DNA of 64,000 nt from contig NZ_JAFA01000008.1 of the NCBI RefSeq assembly GCF_000519185.1, positions 248,405 to 312,404 on the forward strand, written 5' to 3'. Below are positions 27,358-35,558 of the stretch, piece after piece; position 1 is the stretch's first letter, and every line of letters starts with the position of its first letter. This DNA comes from Paraburkholderia nodosa DSM 21604 (lineage in GTDB: Bacteria > Pseudomonadota > Gammaproteobacteria > Burkholderiales > Burkholderiaceae). The translations under genes and the position numbers were made by a program. The notes beneath the pieces are model-generated. The model saw nothing but the letters and a program-made list of their open reading frames with translations. It did not search any database and had not been told where the DNA came from.

Positions 27358-27459
27358 ATGTTGACCGCATTCTTCATCGCCTGCCCCTTTGGCATCGCGG
27401 CCTTGTTCGGATTCGCAAGGCTGATCAATCCACTCACCGGGAAGATCGGTAATCGTTGA
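27358..27459 (+). CDS. Possible 33-residue hydrophobic peptide
   Basis: ATG at 27358 opens MLTAFFIACPFGIAALFGFA, then RLINPLTGKIGNR and a stop. It could be a single-pass small membrane protein. The upstream AGGG is a weak ribosome-binding site, and composition alone could produce this frame. Confidence 0.25.
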   Translation: MLTAFFIACPFGIAALFGFARLINPLTGKIGNR

Positions 27460-27608
27460 GGGCGCAAGCGCCTTGTTGCGGCGCAGCGCCCGACCGATCC
27501 TCGCGCCGCCATTCTGCGCGGCTGCTGCGGTTTTTTCCCGCCCTCTCCCGTTTTCCCCTTCGCCGTAGCCAGATCCCTTCGTGTGCCCGCACGGATTAAG
27601 CCGTGCCA

Positions 27609-27645
27609 ATAAAAAACCCGCGAAGCGTCAAGCCATCGCGGGTTT
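27609..27645 (-). terminator. Terminator of the tRNA-Leu transcript
   Basis: AAACCCGCGA and TCGCGGGTTT form a 10-bp stem around a 12-base loop, followed on the minus strand by TTTTTT. It lies 46 bases beyond the CCA end of the tRNA gene. Confidence 0.9.
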
Positions 27646-27690
27646 CCGGAATCCAGCGGAATTCGCTGGAACAACCACTGGAACAACATC

Positions 27691-28061
27691 TGGTGCCGGG
27701 GACCGGACTCGAACCGGCAAGCCGTTAGGCGGCGGATTTTCATCACACCACGTCTTTCGACGCCTCGCGTCCCTGCCTGGACGCGCGTTCGTGCGCTGGA
27801 CTATGCCTTCGCCGTCGCTTAAGCGCCGCGTATCTCACGCCGCGCCTGGCCTTAGGCGCCCCCCGTCTAGTCTCTACACCTTCCTGACCACCGCTTTGCG
27901 CGGCAGCCGGCTTGGCTCGGCGTTGCCTCGGCGCCTCGCGCGCAACGCGCTTCAAGGCCCAGGGGGTTCGCCGAATTTGAGGGGTTCTGCACCGGCCGTT
28001 TCCGGTCGGGCACTCAATCGTTTTTTAAGTCCGCTATGTTTACCAATTTCATCACCCCGGC
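27691..28061 (-). tRNA. leuX: tRNA-Leu(UAA) interrupted by a group I intron
   Basis: Two exons make an 85-nt tRNA: 28061-28027 (35 nt) and 27740-27691 (50 nt, CCA encoded). Joined, they give acceptor GCCGGGG/CCCCGGC, D-stem ATG/CAT with GG in the loop, anticodon stem GCGGA/TCCGC around loop CTTAAAA (anticodon UAA), a class II variable arm GCC-TAAC-GGC, and a T-arm GCCGG-TTCGAGT-CCGGT with one G-U pair. All arms pair well and the gene has its own promoter and terminator, so it looks functional if spliced. The intron sits after anticodon position 34. The symbol is a family label only; UAA isoacceptors are also called leuZ. Confidence 0.95.
27741..28026 (-). mobile_element. 286-nt group I intron in the tRNA-Leu(UAA) anticodon loop
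   Basis: Minus-strand coordinates; the 5' end is 28026. Splice sites are canonical: the 5' exon ends in U (GACUU) and the intron ends in G at 27741. P1 forms between exon GGACUU and guide GAGUGCC at 28015-28009, with a U-G wobble at the splice site. P2 is ACCGG/CCGGU (28006-28002, 27995-27991). P3 is CCCCUC/GGGGGG (27984-27979, 27864-27859). P4 is UCGGCG/CGCCGA (27974-27969, 27922-27917). P7 is GACUA/UAGUC (27872-27868, 27803-27799). GGCAA and GAGCCAAGCC match the core of cyanobacterial and plastid tRNA-Leu introns. It contains no endonuclease ORF. Confidence 0.93.
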
Positions 28062-28073
28062 AGGGCGGACGCG

Positions 28074-28102
28074 ATTCTACCATTGCCCGGCGCGGGTCCC
28101 AA
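28074..28102 (-). promoter_or_regulatory. Sigma-70 promoter of the tRNA-Leu gene
   Basis: On the minus strand TTGGGA (28102-28097) and TAGAAT (28079-28074) are separated by 17 bases. Transcription should start near 28067, about six bases before the mature tRNA 5' end. Confidence 0.75.
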
Positions 28103-28166
28103 AGGCGCAACCGGGGACCGCATCCGTCATCTGCCGGTCATACGCGTTTTTCATAATCGGCCCCAT

Positions 28167-28180
28167 CGAAAACGTTTACA
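28167..28180. promoter_or_regulatory. LacI-type operator upstream of the LacI-family gene
   Basis: CGAAAACGTTTACA matches the LacI/CcpA-type consensus TGWAARCGYTWNCW at 13 of 14 positions and is centred on a CG palindrome (AAACGTTT at 28170-28177). It ends 21 bases before the regulator ATG, so it is probably an autoregulatory site. I found no equally good copy in 29270-29387 ahead of the transporter genes. Confidence 0.65.
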
Positions 28181-28201
28181 AACGACGCCGGGGCCGCTCG
28201 C

Positions 28202-29269
28202 ATGACGCCAACCATCAAGGATGTCGCCGCACACGCCGGATTCTCGATCGCCACCGTGTCACGCGCGATCAATGCGCCTCACACGGTCAACCCCATCACG
28301 CTCGCGCGGGTGCGTGAAGCGATCGACGCGCTGAAGTTCCGCCCGAACCCGCTCGGCCGCCAGTTGCGCGGCGAGCGCACGCGTCTGATCGGCGTGGTGC
28401 TGCCCACGCTCGCCAATCCGGTGTTCGCGGAGTGCCTGCAGGGCATCGACGAACTCGCCTCGGCGCAGGGCTTTCGCCTCATGCTGATGACCACGCAATA
28501 CGACGCCGATCGCGAGCGTCATGCGATCGAGACGTTGCGCGCGCAACGTGTCGAGGGCCTGATCCTGACCGTCGCCGACGCCGACACGCACCCGCTGCTC
28601 GACGAACTCGACGCGGACGGCCCGCTCTACGTGCTGATGCACAACGATACGAAGCGGCGCCCTTCGGTATCGGTGGACAACCACAAGGCCGCCTGCGACG
28701 GCGTGCGCATGCTCATCGCGCATGGTCATCGCCGCATTCTCATGCTGGCCGGCACGTTGGCCGCCTCCGACCGCGCGCGCCAGCGCCACGCTGGCTATGC
28801 CCTCGCGATGCAGCAGGCCGGCCTCACGCCCGCGCCGGCCCTCGAAATCGATTTCAACGCGCAGGAACTCGCGCCTTCGGTGCTCGCGCATCTGACGAGC
28901 GGACCCGCGCGCCCCACGGCCCTCTTCTGCAGTAACGACCTGCTGGCGATGGTCGTGATGCGCGGACTGCGCCGCGCCCGTCTGCGCGTGCCGCAGGACA
29001 TGTCGATTCTCGGCTTCGACGGCCTCGCGATGGGCGAACTGCTCGCGCCGCCGCTTGCGAGCATCGGCACGCCGAACCGCGAGATCGGACGCGAAGCGTG
29101 GCAATGCCTGATGGCGCGCATCGGCGGCCAGTACGCGGGGCCGCTCGCCAATACGCTGCCGCACACCTTGCGCGCGGGCGGCACCATCGCGGCGATCGCG
29201 CACGCGCCGCTCGGCGCGCGTGGGAGCGCGATCGATCGCGACCTCGAACTCGGCGGCGCGCTCCCGTGA
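28202..29269 (+). CDS. LacI-family transcriptional regulator
   Basis: A 355-residue repressor-type regulator. The N-terminal helix-turn-helix is TIKDVAAHAGFSIATVSRAINA, followed by a hinge helix (NPLGRQLRGERT), then a periplasmic-binding-protein-like sensor domain (IGVVLPTLANPVFAECLQG). The C-terminal ligand domain includes FCSNDLLAMVVMRGL. It is divergent from tRNA-Leu and is followed by a complete ABC importer and a phosphodiesterase, which it probably controls. The effector is unknown. Confidence 0.93.
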   Translation: MTPTIKDVAAHAGFSIATVSRAINAPHTVNPITLARVREAIDALKFRPNPLGRQLRGERTRLIGVVLPTLANPVFAECLQGIDELASAQGFRLMLMTTQYDADRERHAIETLRAQRVEGLILTVADADTHPLLDELDADGPLYVLMHNDTKRRPSVSVDNHKAACDGVRMLIAHGHRRILMLAGTLAASDRARQRHAGYALAMQQAGLTPAPALEIDFNAQELAPSVLAHLTSGPARPTALFCSNDLLAMVVMRGLRRARLRVPQDMSILGFDGLAMGELLAPPLASIGTPNREIGREAWQCLMARIGGQYAGPLANTLPHTLRAGGTIAAIAHAPLGARGSAIDRDLELGGALP

Positions 29270-29387
29270 GTCCGTGGCGCGTCTGAAGAACAAACCGAAC
29301 CAGCCAAACAAGCCAAATAATCCGGACCGCGCACGCACGCGGCCCTCATCCACCAGAACGCTCTCGCAACCGACCTGGAGACCTGCC

Positions 29388-30509
29388 GTGACCAGCCGCT
29401 TCGCCTTTGCCGGCCCGCTTTCGCTTGTGCCCGTGCGCGCCGCCCTGCGCGCGCTAGCCGCGCCCGTGCGGCGCTTGACCCGCTTGCCCCGCTTCTCCCG
29501 TGCGCTGCCGCTCGCCGCGAGCGCCGCCGCCCTCGTCGCTGGATTTGCCGCGCCGCTTTCGGCACAGGCCGACCAAACCGCAATCTGCTACAACTGCCCG
29601 CCCGAATGGGCAGACTGGGCGAGCCAGATTCAGGCGATCCAGAAAGAGACTGGCATTCGCGTGCCGTTCGACAACAAGAATTCCGGCCAATCCATCGCAC
29701 AACTGATGGCCGAGCAGAAGAGCCCGGTCGCCGACGTCGTCTACCTAGGCGTGTCTTCGGCGTTCCAGGCGAAGGACAAGGGCGTGATCACGCCGTACAA
29801 GCCCGCGCACTGGAACGACATTCCGGCCGACCTGAAGGACCCGCAAGGCTACTGGTTCGCCATCCACTCGGGCACGCTCGGCTTCTTCGTCAACAAGGAC
29901 GCGCTCGAAGGCAAGCCGGTACCGCGTTCGTGGGCCGATCTTCTCAAGCCCGAGTACAAGGGCATGGTCGGCTACCTCGATCCGTCGAGCGCCTTCGTGG
30001 GGTATGCGGGCGCGGTGGCCGTGAACCTCGCGTTGGGCGGCACGCTCGACAACTTCCAGCCCGCTTTCGAATGGTTCGGCAAGCTCAAGGCGAACCAGCC
30101 GATCGTGCCGAAGCAGACCGCCTACGCGCGCGTGCTTTCGGGTGAGATTCCGATCCTGCTCGACTACGACTTCGACGCCTACCGCGCCAAGTACAAGGAC
30201 CACGCGAACGTCGAGTTCGTGATCCCCAAGGAAGGCACGATTTCGGTGCCCTACGTGATGAGCCTCGTGAAGAACGGTCCGCACGAAGCGAACGGCAAGA
30301 AGGTGCTCGACTTCGTGCTCTCCGACGAAGGCCAGAAGCTCTGGGCCAATGCCTACCTGCGCCCGGTGCGCGCGAGCGCGCTCTCGCCGGAAGCGGCCTC
30401 GAAGTTCCTGCCCGCGAGCGACTATGCGCGCGCAAAACCCGTGGACTTCGCGAAGATGGCGGCGCAGCAGCAGGCGTTCGGCGAGCGCTATCTGCAGATC
30501 ATGCACTGA
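29388..30509 (+). CDS. ABC transporter substrate-binding protein
   Basis: A 373-residue periplasmic binding protein of the iron/polyamine/phosphonate-type extracellular family. GTG at 29388 is the start: GGAG lies seven bases upstream and no ATG gives a better N-terminus. The signal region is long, with several Arg residues, then ALPLAASAAALVAGFAAPL and a probable cleavage after AQA. The mature protein starts with CYNCPPEWADW, containing two close cysteines. The next gene begins 20 bases after the stop. Confidence 0.88.
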   Translation: MTSRFAFAGPLSLVPVRAALRALAAPVRRLTRLPRFSRALPLAASAAALVAGFAAPLSAQADQTAICYNCPPEWADWASQIQAIQKETGIRVPFDNKNSGQSIAQLMAEQKSPVADVVYLGVSSAFQAKDKGVITPYKPAHWNDIPADLKDPQGYWFAIHSGTLGFFVNKDALEGKPVPRSWADLLKPEYKGMVGYLDPSSAFVGYAGAVAVNLALGGTLDNFQPAFEWFGKLKANQPIVPKQTAYARVLSGEIPILLDYDFDAYRAKYKDHANVEFVIPKEGTISVPYVMSLVKNGPHEANGKKVLDFVLSDEGQKLWANAYLRPVRASALSPEAASKFLPASDYARAKPVDFAKMAAQQQAFGERYLQIMH

Positions 30510-30529
30510 TACTCAAGCCGATCACTTCC

Positions 30530-31354
30530 ATGCATGACCTCACTTTTCCGCTGCGCTGGCGTGTGGCGCTCATCGCGCCCGCGCTCGCGGTGTTCCTCGC
30601 ATTCTGGCTGTTGCCGATGATCGCGCTCGTGCAGGTGAGCGCCGACGGACACTTCGTCGAAACTTATCGCGCACTGCTGACGAATGGCCGCTACATGAGG
30701 AGCCTTGGCGCGACCATCGCACTCTCGGCCGCCGTGACCGCGGCAACGCTCGTGATCTCGACGATCTGCGGCCTTCTGCTCGCGCGGCGCGCGTTCGCGG
30801 GGCGCCGCGCGCTCGTCGCGTTGCTCACGTTTCCACTGGCGTTTCCGGGCGTGGTGGTCGGCTTCATGGTCATCATGCTCGCCGGCCGCCAGGGGTTGAT
30901 CGGCGCGCTTTCGCTGCGGCTCACCGGCGAGCGCTGGGTGTTCGCGTACTCGATGGCGGGACTCTTCGTGGGTTATCTGTACTTTTCGATCCCGCGCGTG
31001 ATCGTGACGGTGATGGCCTGCGCAAGCCAGCTCGACGGCTCGCTCGAAGAGGCCGCACGCTCGCTTGGTGCGTCGTCGTGGCGTGTGCTGTGCGACGTGA
31101 TCCTGCCCGCGCTCGCGCCCGGCCTCGTCGCCGCAGGGGCGATCTGCTTCGCGACCGCGATGGGCGCGTTCGGCACGGCGTTCACGCTCGCCACCGACAT
31201 CGACGTCCTGCCGATGACGATCTATACCGAGTTCACGCTCAACGCGAACATGGTCACGGCGGCCGGCCTCTCGATCGTGCTCGGTCTCGTCACGTGGGCG
31301 GTGCTCACGCTCGCGCGCAGCGTGTCGGGCGCGGCCGTCGCGGCCACGGCATGA
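30530..31354 (+). CDS. ABC transporter permease (first)
   Basis: A 274-residue inner-membrane permease with six predicted helices. The cytoplasmic EAA loop that contacts the ATPase is EEAARSLGASSWRVLCDVIL. It belongs to the PotB/CysT-like binding-protein-dependent group. It follows the binding protein by 20 bases and precedes the second permease by 28. Confidence 0.92.
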   Translation: MHDLTFPLRWRVALIAPALAVFLAFWLLPMIALVQVSADGHFVETYRALLTNGRYMRSLGATIALSAAVTAATLVISTICGLLLARRAFAGRRALVALLTFPLAFPGVVVGFMVIMLAGRQGLIGALSLRLTGERWVFAYSMAGLFVGYLYFSIPRVIVTVMACASQLDGSLEEAARSLGASSWRVLCDVILPALAPGLVAAGAICFATAMGAFGTAFTLATDIDVLPMTIYTEFTLNANMVTAAGLSIVLGLVTWAVLTLARSVSGAAVAATA

Positions 31355-31382
31355 GCACGCGGTGGTTTTCGAGGACTCCAGA

Positions 31383-32327
31383 ATGAATACGGTCGTCAAT
31401 CCCGCCGCGGCGGCGGCGCAAGACATGCACGAAGCGCCCGGCCGGCCGCCCGCCGCGCGGCGGCGCTTCGCGCTGCCCTCGGCGCGTGCATGGATTGCGT
31501 GCGCGCAATGGCTCGTCACGCTCGCCACCTGCGCGTTTCTTATCGTTCCCGTGGTGATGTCGATCCTCGCGGGACTGACCGTCAACTATTTTCGCGGCGT
31601 GGCGAGCGGCCTCACGCTGCGCTGGCTCGACCAGGTCTGGACGCAGTATCACGCGAGCGTCTTTCTCTCGCTCGAAGTGGCGGCCGCCACGCTCGTCATC
31701 ACGCTCGTGACCGGCGTGCCCGCGGGCTATGCGCTCGCGCGCAGCCGCACGCGCCTCTCGCGTCTGATCGAGGAATTGCTCGTGCTACCCGTAGCGCTGC
31801 CCGGCCTCGCTTCGGCGCTCGCCCTGCTCGTGGTGTACGGCGGCTTCAGCGCCTTTCGCATGAGCGCGGCGTTCATCGTGGTTGGCCACGTGGTGTTCAC
31901 GCTGCCGTTCATGGTGCGGCCCGTGGCGGCCGTGTGCGCGTCGGCGGACCTGCGCACGCTCGAAGAAGGCGCGGCGAGCCTTGGAGCGAGCTTCTGGCAG
32001 CGCTTCACGACCATCGTGCTGCCCAATGCGCGGCCCGGCATCGTGGCGGGTGCGCTCGCGGTGCTCACGCTCTCCATCGGCGAATTCAACCTCACGTGGA
32101 TGCTGCACACGCCCGACACCAAAACGCTCCCAGTCGGCCTCGCGGACACCTACGCGTCGCTGCGCATCGAAGTGGGCAGCGCCTACACGATCCTCTTCTT
32201 CCTCATGACGATGCCGCTGCTCGTGGCGATGCAATGGCTCGGCGTGGACGTACCCGGCTCCTCAGGAAAGCCATCTGGCAAGCAGCGCCTCGCAGGCCAG
32301 CAAAAGAACAACAAGGATTCCGAATGA
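31383..32327 (+). CDS. ABC transporter permease (second)
   Basis: A 314-residue permease partner. It has an extended Ala/Pro-rich N-terminus of about 40 residues, then six helices. The EAA loop is EEGAASLGASFWQRFTTIVL. The ATG at 31383 follows GAGG by about eight bases. Its TGA overlaps the ATG of the ATPase gene (ATGA at 32324), indicating translational coupling. Confidence 0.92.
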   Translation: MNTVVNPAAAAAQDMHEAPGRPPAARRRFALPSARAWIACAQWLVTLATCAFLIVPVVMSILAGLTVNYFRGVASGLTLRWLDQVWTQYHASVFLSLEVAAATLVITLVTGVPAGYALARSRTRLSRLIEELLVLPVALPGLASALALLVVYGGFSAFRMSAAFIVVGHVVFTLPFMVRPVAAVCASADLRTLEEGAASLGASFWQRFTTIVLPNARPGIVAGALAVLTLSIGEFNLTWMLHTPDTKTLPVGLADTYASLRIEVGSAYTILFFLMTMPLLVAMQWLGVDVPGSSGKPSGKQRLAGQQKNNKDSE

Positions 32328-33364
32328 AACTCGAACCGATCCCGATTACGCTCACGCGCTGCGCGAAGACGTTTCGCGGCACGCGCGTGCTCGAACCGCT
32401 CGACCTCGCGATCGGCGCGGGCGAGACGCTCGTACTGCTCGGCCCTTCGGGCTGCGGCAAGACCACCACGCTGCGCATGATCGCGGGTCTGGAAACGCCC
32501 GACGCCGGCGGCCGCGTGGCCTTTGGCGACGAGGACGTGACCGCGCAGCCCATCGAGCGGCGCAAGGTCGGCATGGTGTTCCAGAACTACGCCCTCTTTC
32601 CGAACCTCGACGTGCGCGGCAACATCGGCTATGGCCTGAAGATCCAGCGCGTTCCCGCCGCCGACACGCGCGCACGCGTCGACGAACTGCTCGCGATGAT
32701 GCGTCTCGAAGCGCACGCGGCCAAGCCCATCAACCAGCTTTCGGGCGGCCAGCGCCAGCGCGTGGCGCTCGCACGCGCGCTCGCGCCGCGCCCGCGTGTA
32801 CTGCTGCTGGACGAGCCGCTCACCGCACTCGATGCGCGCCTGCGCGACACCTTGCGCAGCGAGATGAACATGCTGTTGCGCGAGCTGGGCGTCACGACCG
32901 TCTACGTCACGCACGATCAGGCCGAGGCGATGGAACTGGGCGACCGCATCGTAGTGATGAGCGCGGGCCGTATCGAGCAGATCGGCACGCCGCGCGAGAT
33001 CTACTTCCAGCCGGCGAGCCGTGCGGTCGCGCAGTTCGTCGGCACGCTCAACCGGATCGCCGGAGAATGGCAAGGCGGGATGCTGCGTACGAGCGGCGGC
33101 GCCGTGCCGGCCAGCGCGTCCCAGACCGCCGGCGCCGCCGAACTGTATTTCCGCCCCGAAGACGCCACGCTCGCCGACCCCATCGGGGCGCAACTATGCG
33201 GGGTGATCGAGCAGGCGACCTTTCTCGGCGAGCGCACGCGCCTCACGATCGGCGGCGCGGCGCCCGATGCCCTGCTCGTCGACGTGGCGGGCCGCGTCGA
33301 GCTGGCGCGCGGCACGCCGGTCGGCATTTCGATCAACCCTGAAGCGCTCATCGCGCTCGCGTAA
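32324..33364 (+). CDS. ABC transporter ATP-binding protein
   Basis: A 346-residue ATPase of the spermidine/iron/phosphonate importer class. Walker A is GPSGCGKTT, the ABC signature LSGGQRQRVALARAL and Walker B LLLDEP, with the switch His in YVTHDQAEAM. A C-terminal TOBE domain begins near residue 235. It completes an importer whose substrate is probably a phosphorus-containing small molecule, judged by the phosphodiesterase gene that follows. Confidence 0.95.
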   Translation: MKLEPIPITLTRCAKTFRGTRVLEPLDLAIGAGETLVLLGPSGCGKTTTLRMIAGLETPDAGGRVAFGDEDVTAQPIERRKVGMVFQNYALFPNLDVRGNIGYGLKIQRVPAADTRARVDELLAMMRLEAHAAKPINQLSGGQRQRVALARALAPRPRVLLLDEPLTALDARLRDTLRSEMNMLLRELGVTTVYVTHDQAEAMELGDRIVVMSAGRIEQIGTPREIYFQPASRAVAQFVGTLNRIAGEWQGGMLRTSGGAVPASASQTAGAAELYFRPEDATLADPIGAQLCGVIEQATFLGERTRLTIGGAAPDALLVDVAGRVELARGTPVGISINPEALIALA

Positions 33365-33386
33365 TTCTTACAAAATGAGGACTACC

Positions 33387-34214
33387 ATGCTGCTCGCCCA
33401 GATCAGCGACCTGCACATCAAGCCACCGGGCGCGCTCGCCTATCGCCGCGTCGATACGGCCGCGAGCCTCGCACGCACCATCGCGCGGTTGAACGCGCTC
33501 ACGCCGCGCCCCGACGCGGTGCTCATGACCGGCGACCTCGTCGACCAGGGCTCGGTCGAGGAATACCAGCACCTCAAATCGCTGCTCGACACGCTCGAGA
33601 TTCCGTACTGGCTCCTGATCGGCAACCACGACGCGCGCGAGCCGCTGCGCGAAGTGTTTGCCGAACGGCCCGAACTGCGCGAAGGCGGCGAGTTCATCCA
33701 GTACGCCGTGGACCTCGGCGCGCTGCGCGTGATCGCACTCGACTCCATGCAGCCGGGGCAAAGCGCGGGCACACTCTGCGCGGCGCGCCTTGCGTGGCTC
33801 GCGCAGCAACTCGACGCGGCGCGCGGCAAGCCCGTGATCGTCGCGCTCCATCACCCGCCGTTCGACTGCGGCATCGGCCATATGGATGCGATCCGGCTCG
33901 ACGACGCCGCCGCGCAGGCGCTCGAAGCGCTCGTGGCGCAGCATCCCAACGTCGAGCGCGTGCTGTGCGGTCACGTGCACCGGCCCATGTTCGTGCGCTT
34001 CGGCGGCACGATCGCTGCGGCCGTGCCCGCGCCGGCCCACCAGGTCACGCTCGACCTCGCGCCCGACGCGCCCTCCACCTTCACGCTGGAGCCGCCCGCC
34101 TTCGCGCTGCATCGCTACGATCCGCAGGGCGGGATCGTCACGCATCACGGCTACGTGGACACGTTCGACGGCCCCTATCCGTTCTACGAGCCCTCGGGCG
34201 AGCTGATTGCCTGA
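33387..34214 (+). CDS. Class III cyclic-nucleotide/glycerophosphodiester phosphodiesterase
   Basis: A 275-residue metallophosphoesterase of the CpdA/GpdQ family. Two-metal motifs are complete: DLH (residues 8-10), GDLVD, GNHD, HHPP and GHVH. GAGG seven bases upstream selects the ATG at 33387. The family includes 3',5'-cAMP phosphodiesterase and glycerophosphodiesterase. Its position at the end of an ABC importer operon favours a nutritional role, hydrolysing an imported phosphodiester, over a signalling one. This is an inference. Confidence 0.88.
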   Translation: MLLAQISDLHIKPPGALAYRRVDTAASLARTIARLNALTPRPDAVLMTGDLVDQGSVEEYQHLKSLLDTLEIPYWLLIGNHDAREPLREVFAERPELREGGEFIQYAVDLGALRVIALDSMQPGQSAGTLCAARLAWLAQQLDAARGKPVIVALHHPPFDCGIGHMDAIRLDDAAAQALEALVAQHPNVERVLCGHVHRPMFVRFGGTIAAAVPAPAHQVTLDLAPDAPSTFTLEPPAFALHRYDPQGGIVTHHGYVDTFDGPYPFYEPSGELIA

Positions 34215-34222
34215 ATGCGCGA

Positions 34223-34248
34223 CTGGCGGCGCGCTCCCGCGCCGCCAG
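34223..34248 (+). terminator. GC-rich hairpin after the phosphodiesterase gene
   Basis: CTGGCGGCGCG and CGCGCCGCCAG form a perfect 11-bp stem with loop CTCC, nine bases after the stop codon. There is no T tract, so termination would be weak or Rho-assisted. Confidence 0.45.
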
Positions 34249-34327
34249 CGCGATTGTGCGGGCTCCGGTATGATCGGCACGCTCGAAGCCTGCCTTCCGT
34301 ATCACCGGGCGCCGCCCGCATTCGCAC

Positions 34328-35542
34328 ATGTCCACACCTGATTCCGCAAACGCTGGCGCAAGCCAGTCGCTGCGCGGCCTGCTGCTCCTGCTCGCGACCA
34401 TCGCGGGCGTCACGGTCGCGAACATCTATTTCAACCAGCCGCTGCTCGACGATTTCCGCCAGAGCTTCCCGGCCGGCGCCGCGTGGATCGGCGCCGTGCC
34501 GGCCGGCACCCAGCTCGGCTACGCAGCCGGCATGCTGCTGCTCGCGCCGCTCGGCGACCGCTACGACCGCCGCCGCATCATCCTGCTGCAAACCGCCGGC
34601 CTGTGCGTCGCGCTGCTCGTCGCGGCCACCGCGCCATCGCTTGGCGTGCTGGTCGGCGCGAGCCTCGCGATCGGTATCCTCGCCACCATCGCGCAGCAGG
34701 CCGTGCCGTTTTCCGCGGAACTCGCGCCGCCCGAGGCGCGCGGCCACGCGGTGGGCACGGTCATGAGCGGCCTCTTGCTCGGCATCCTGCTCGCGCGTAC
34801 GGCGGCCGGTTTCGTCGGCCAGTACTTCGGCTGGCGCGCGGTGTTCGCGGCGTCGATCGTCGCGCTGCTCGTGCTCGCGCTCGTGATCGTGAAGAAGCTG
34901 CCGAAGAGCCAGCCGACCTCGAAGCTCGGCTACGGCAAGCTGCTCGGCTCGATGTGGCATCTCGTGCTGGAGCTGCCCGGATTGCGTGAAGCGTCGGCGA
35001 CAGGCGCTTGCCTCTTCGCCGCGTTCAGCCTCTTCTGGCCTGTGCTGACGCTGCTGCTCGCGGGCGAGCCATTCCATCTCGGGCCGCAGGCGGCCGGCCT
35101 GTTCGGCATCGTCGGCGCGGCGGGTGCGCTGGCCGCGCCGATGGCGGGCCGCTCCGCCGACAAGCGCGGGCCGCGCGCGGTCATCACGATGTCGATCGTG
35201 CTGATGGCGCTCGCCTTCGTGATCTTCGCGTTCTCCGGCACGAGCCTGATCGGCCTCGTGATCGGCGTGATCGTGCTCGACGTGGGCGTGCAGGCCGCGC
35301 AGATCTCGAATCAGTCGCGCATCTACGCACTGCGCCCCGAGGCGCGCAGCCGCGTGAATACAGTGTTCATGGTCTGCTACTTCATTGGCGGCGCGACCGG
35401 TTCCGCCGTGGGCGTGACCGCGTGGCACGCATTCGGCTGGATCGGCGTGTGTGGAGCGGGCATCGCATTCACGGCGCTCGCCGGCTGGATTCACCATGCA
35501 ACGCGCCCGCGCATGGGCGCGGGCGCGCAGACTTCTTCCTGA
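34328..35542 (+). CDS. MFS transporter
   Basis: A 404-residue, 12-helix major facilitator. It opens with ANIYFNQPLL in helix 1 and shows the loop motif APLGDRYDRRRIIL after helix 2 and AGRSADKRGPRAVI after helix 8. The subgroup resembles YtbD/drug-efflux-type MFS proteins common in Burkholderiales; the substrate is unknown. It converges with the ferritin-like gene after 16 bases. Confidence 0.9.
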   Translation: MSTPDSANAGASQSLRGLLLLLATIAGVTVANIYFNQPLLDDFRQSFPAGAAWIGAVPAGTQLGYAAGMLLLAPLGDRYDRRRIILLQTAGLCVALLVAATAPSLGVLVGASLAIGILATIAQQAVPFSAELAPPEARGHAVGTVMSGLLLGILLARTAAGFVGQYFGWRAVFAASIVALLVLALVIVKKLPKSQPTSKLGYGKLLGSMWHLVLELPGLREASATGACLFAAFSLFWPVLTLLLAGEPFHLGPQAAGLFGIVGAAGALAAPMAGRSADKRGPRAVITMSIVLMALAFVIFAFSGTSLIGLVIGVIVLDVGVQAAQISNQSRIYALRPEARSRVNTVFMVCYFIGGATGSAVGVTAWHAFGWIGVCGAGIAFTALAGWIHHATRPRMGAGAQTSS

Positions 35543-35558
35543 GGGCTAGCGGCAAACG

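Noticed and set aside
27691..28061. The interrupted tRNA first looked like a tmRNA (ssrA) or a broken tRNA
   Set aside because: There is no tag-peptide reading frame, the T-arm/acceptor ends form a class II tRNA-Leu, and the insert has group I splice sites and core pairings.
27581..28156. A plus-strand frame of 191 codons across the tRNA and intron
   Set aside because: It overlaps a structured RNA gene and its terminator on the other strand and has no ribosome-binding site.
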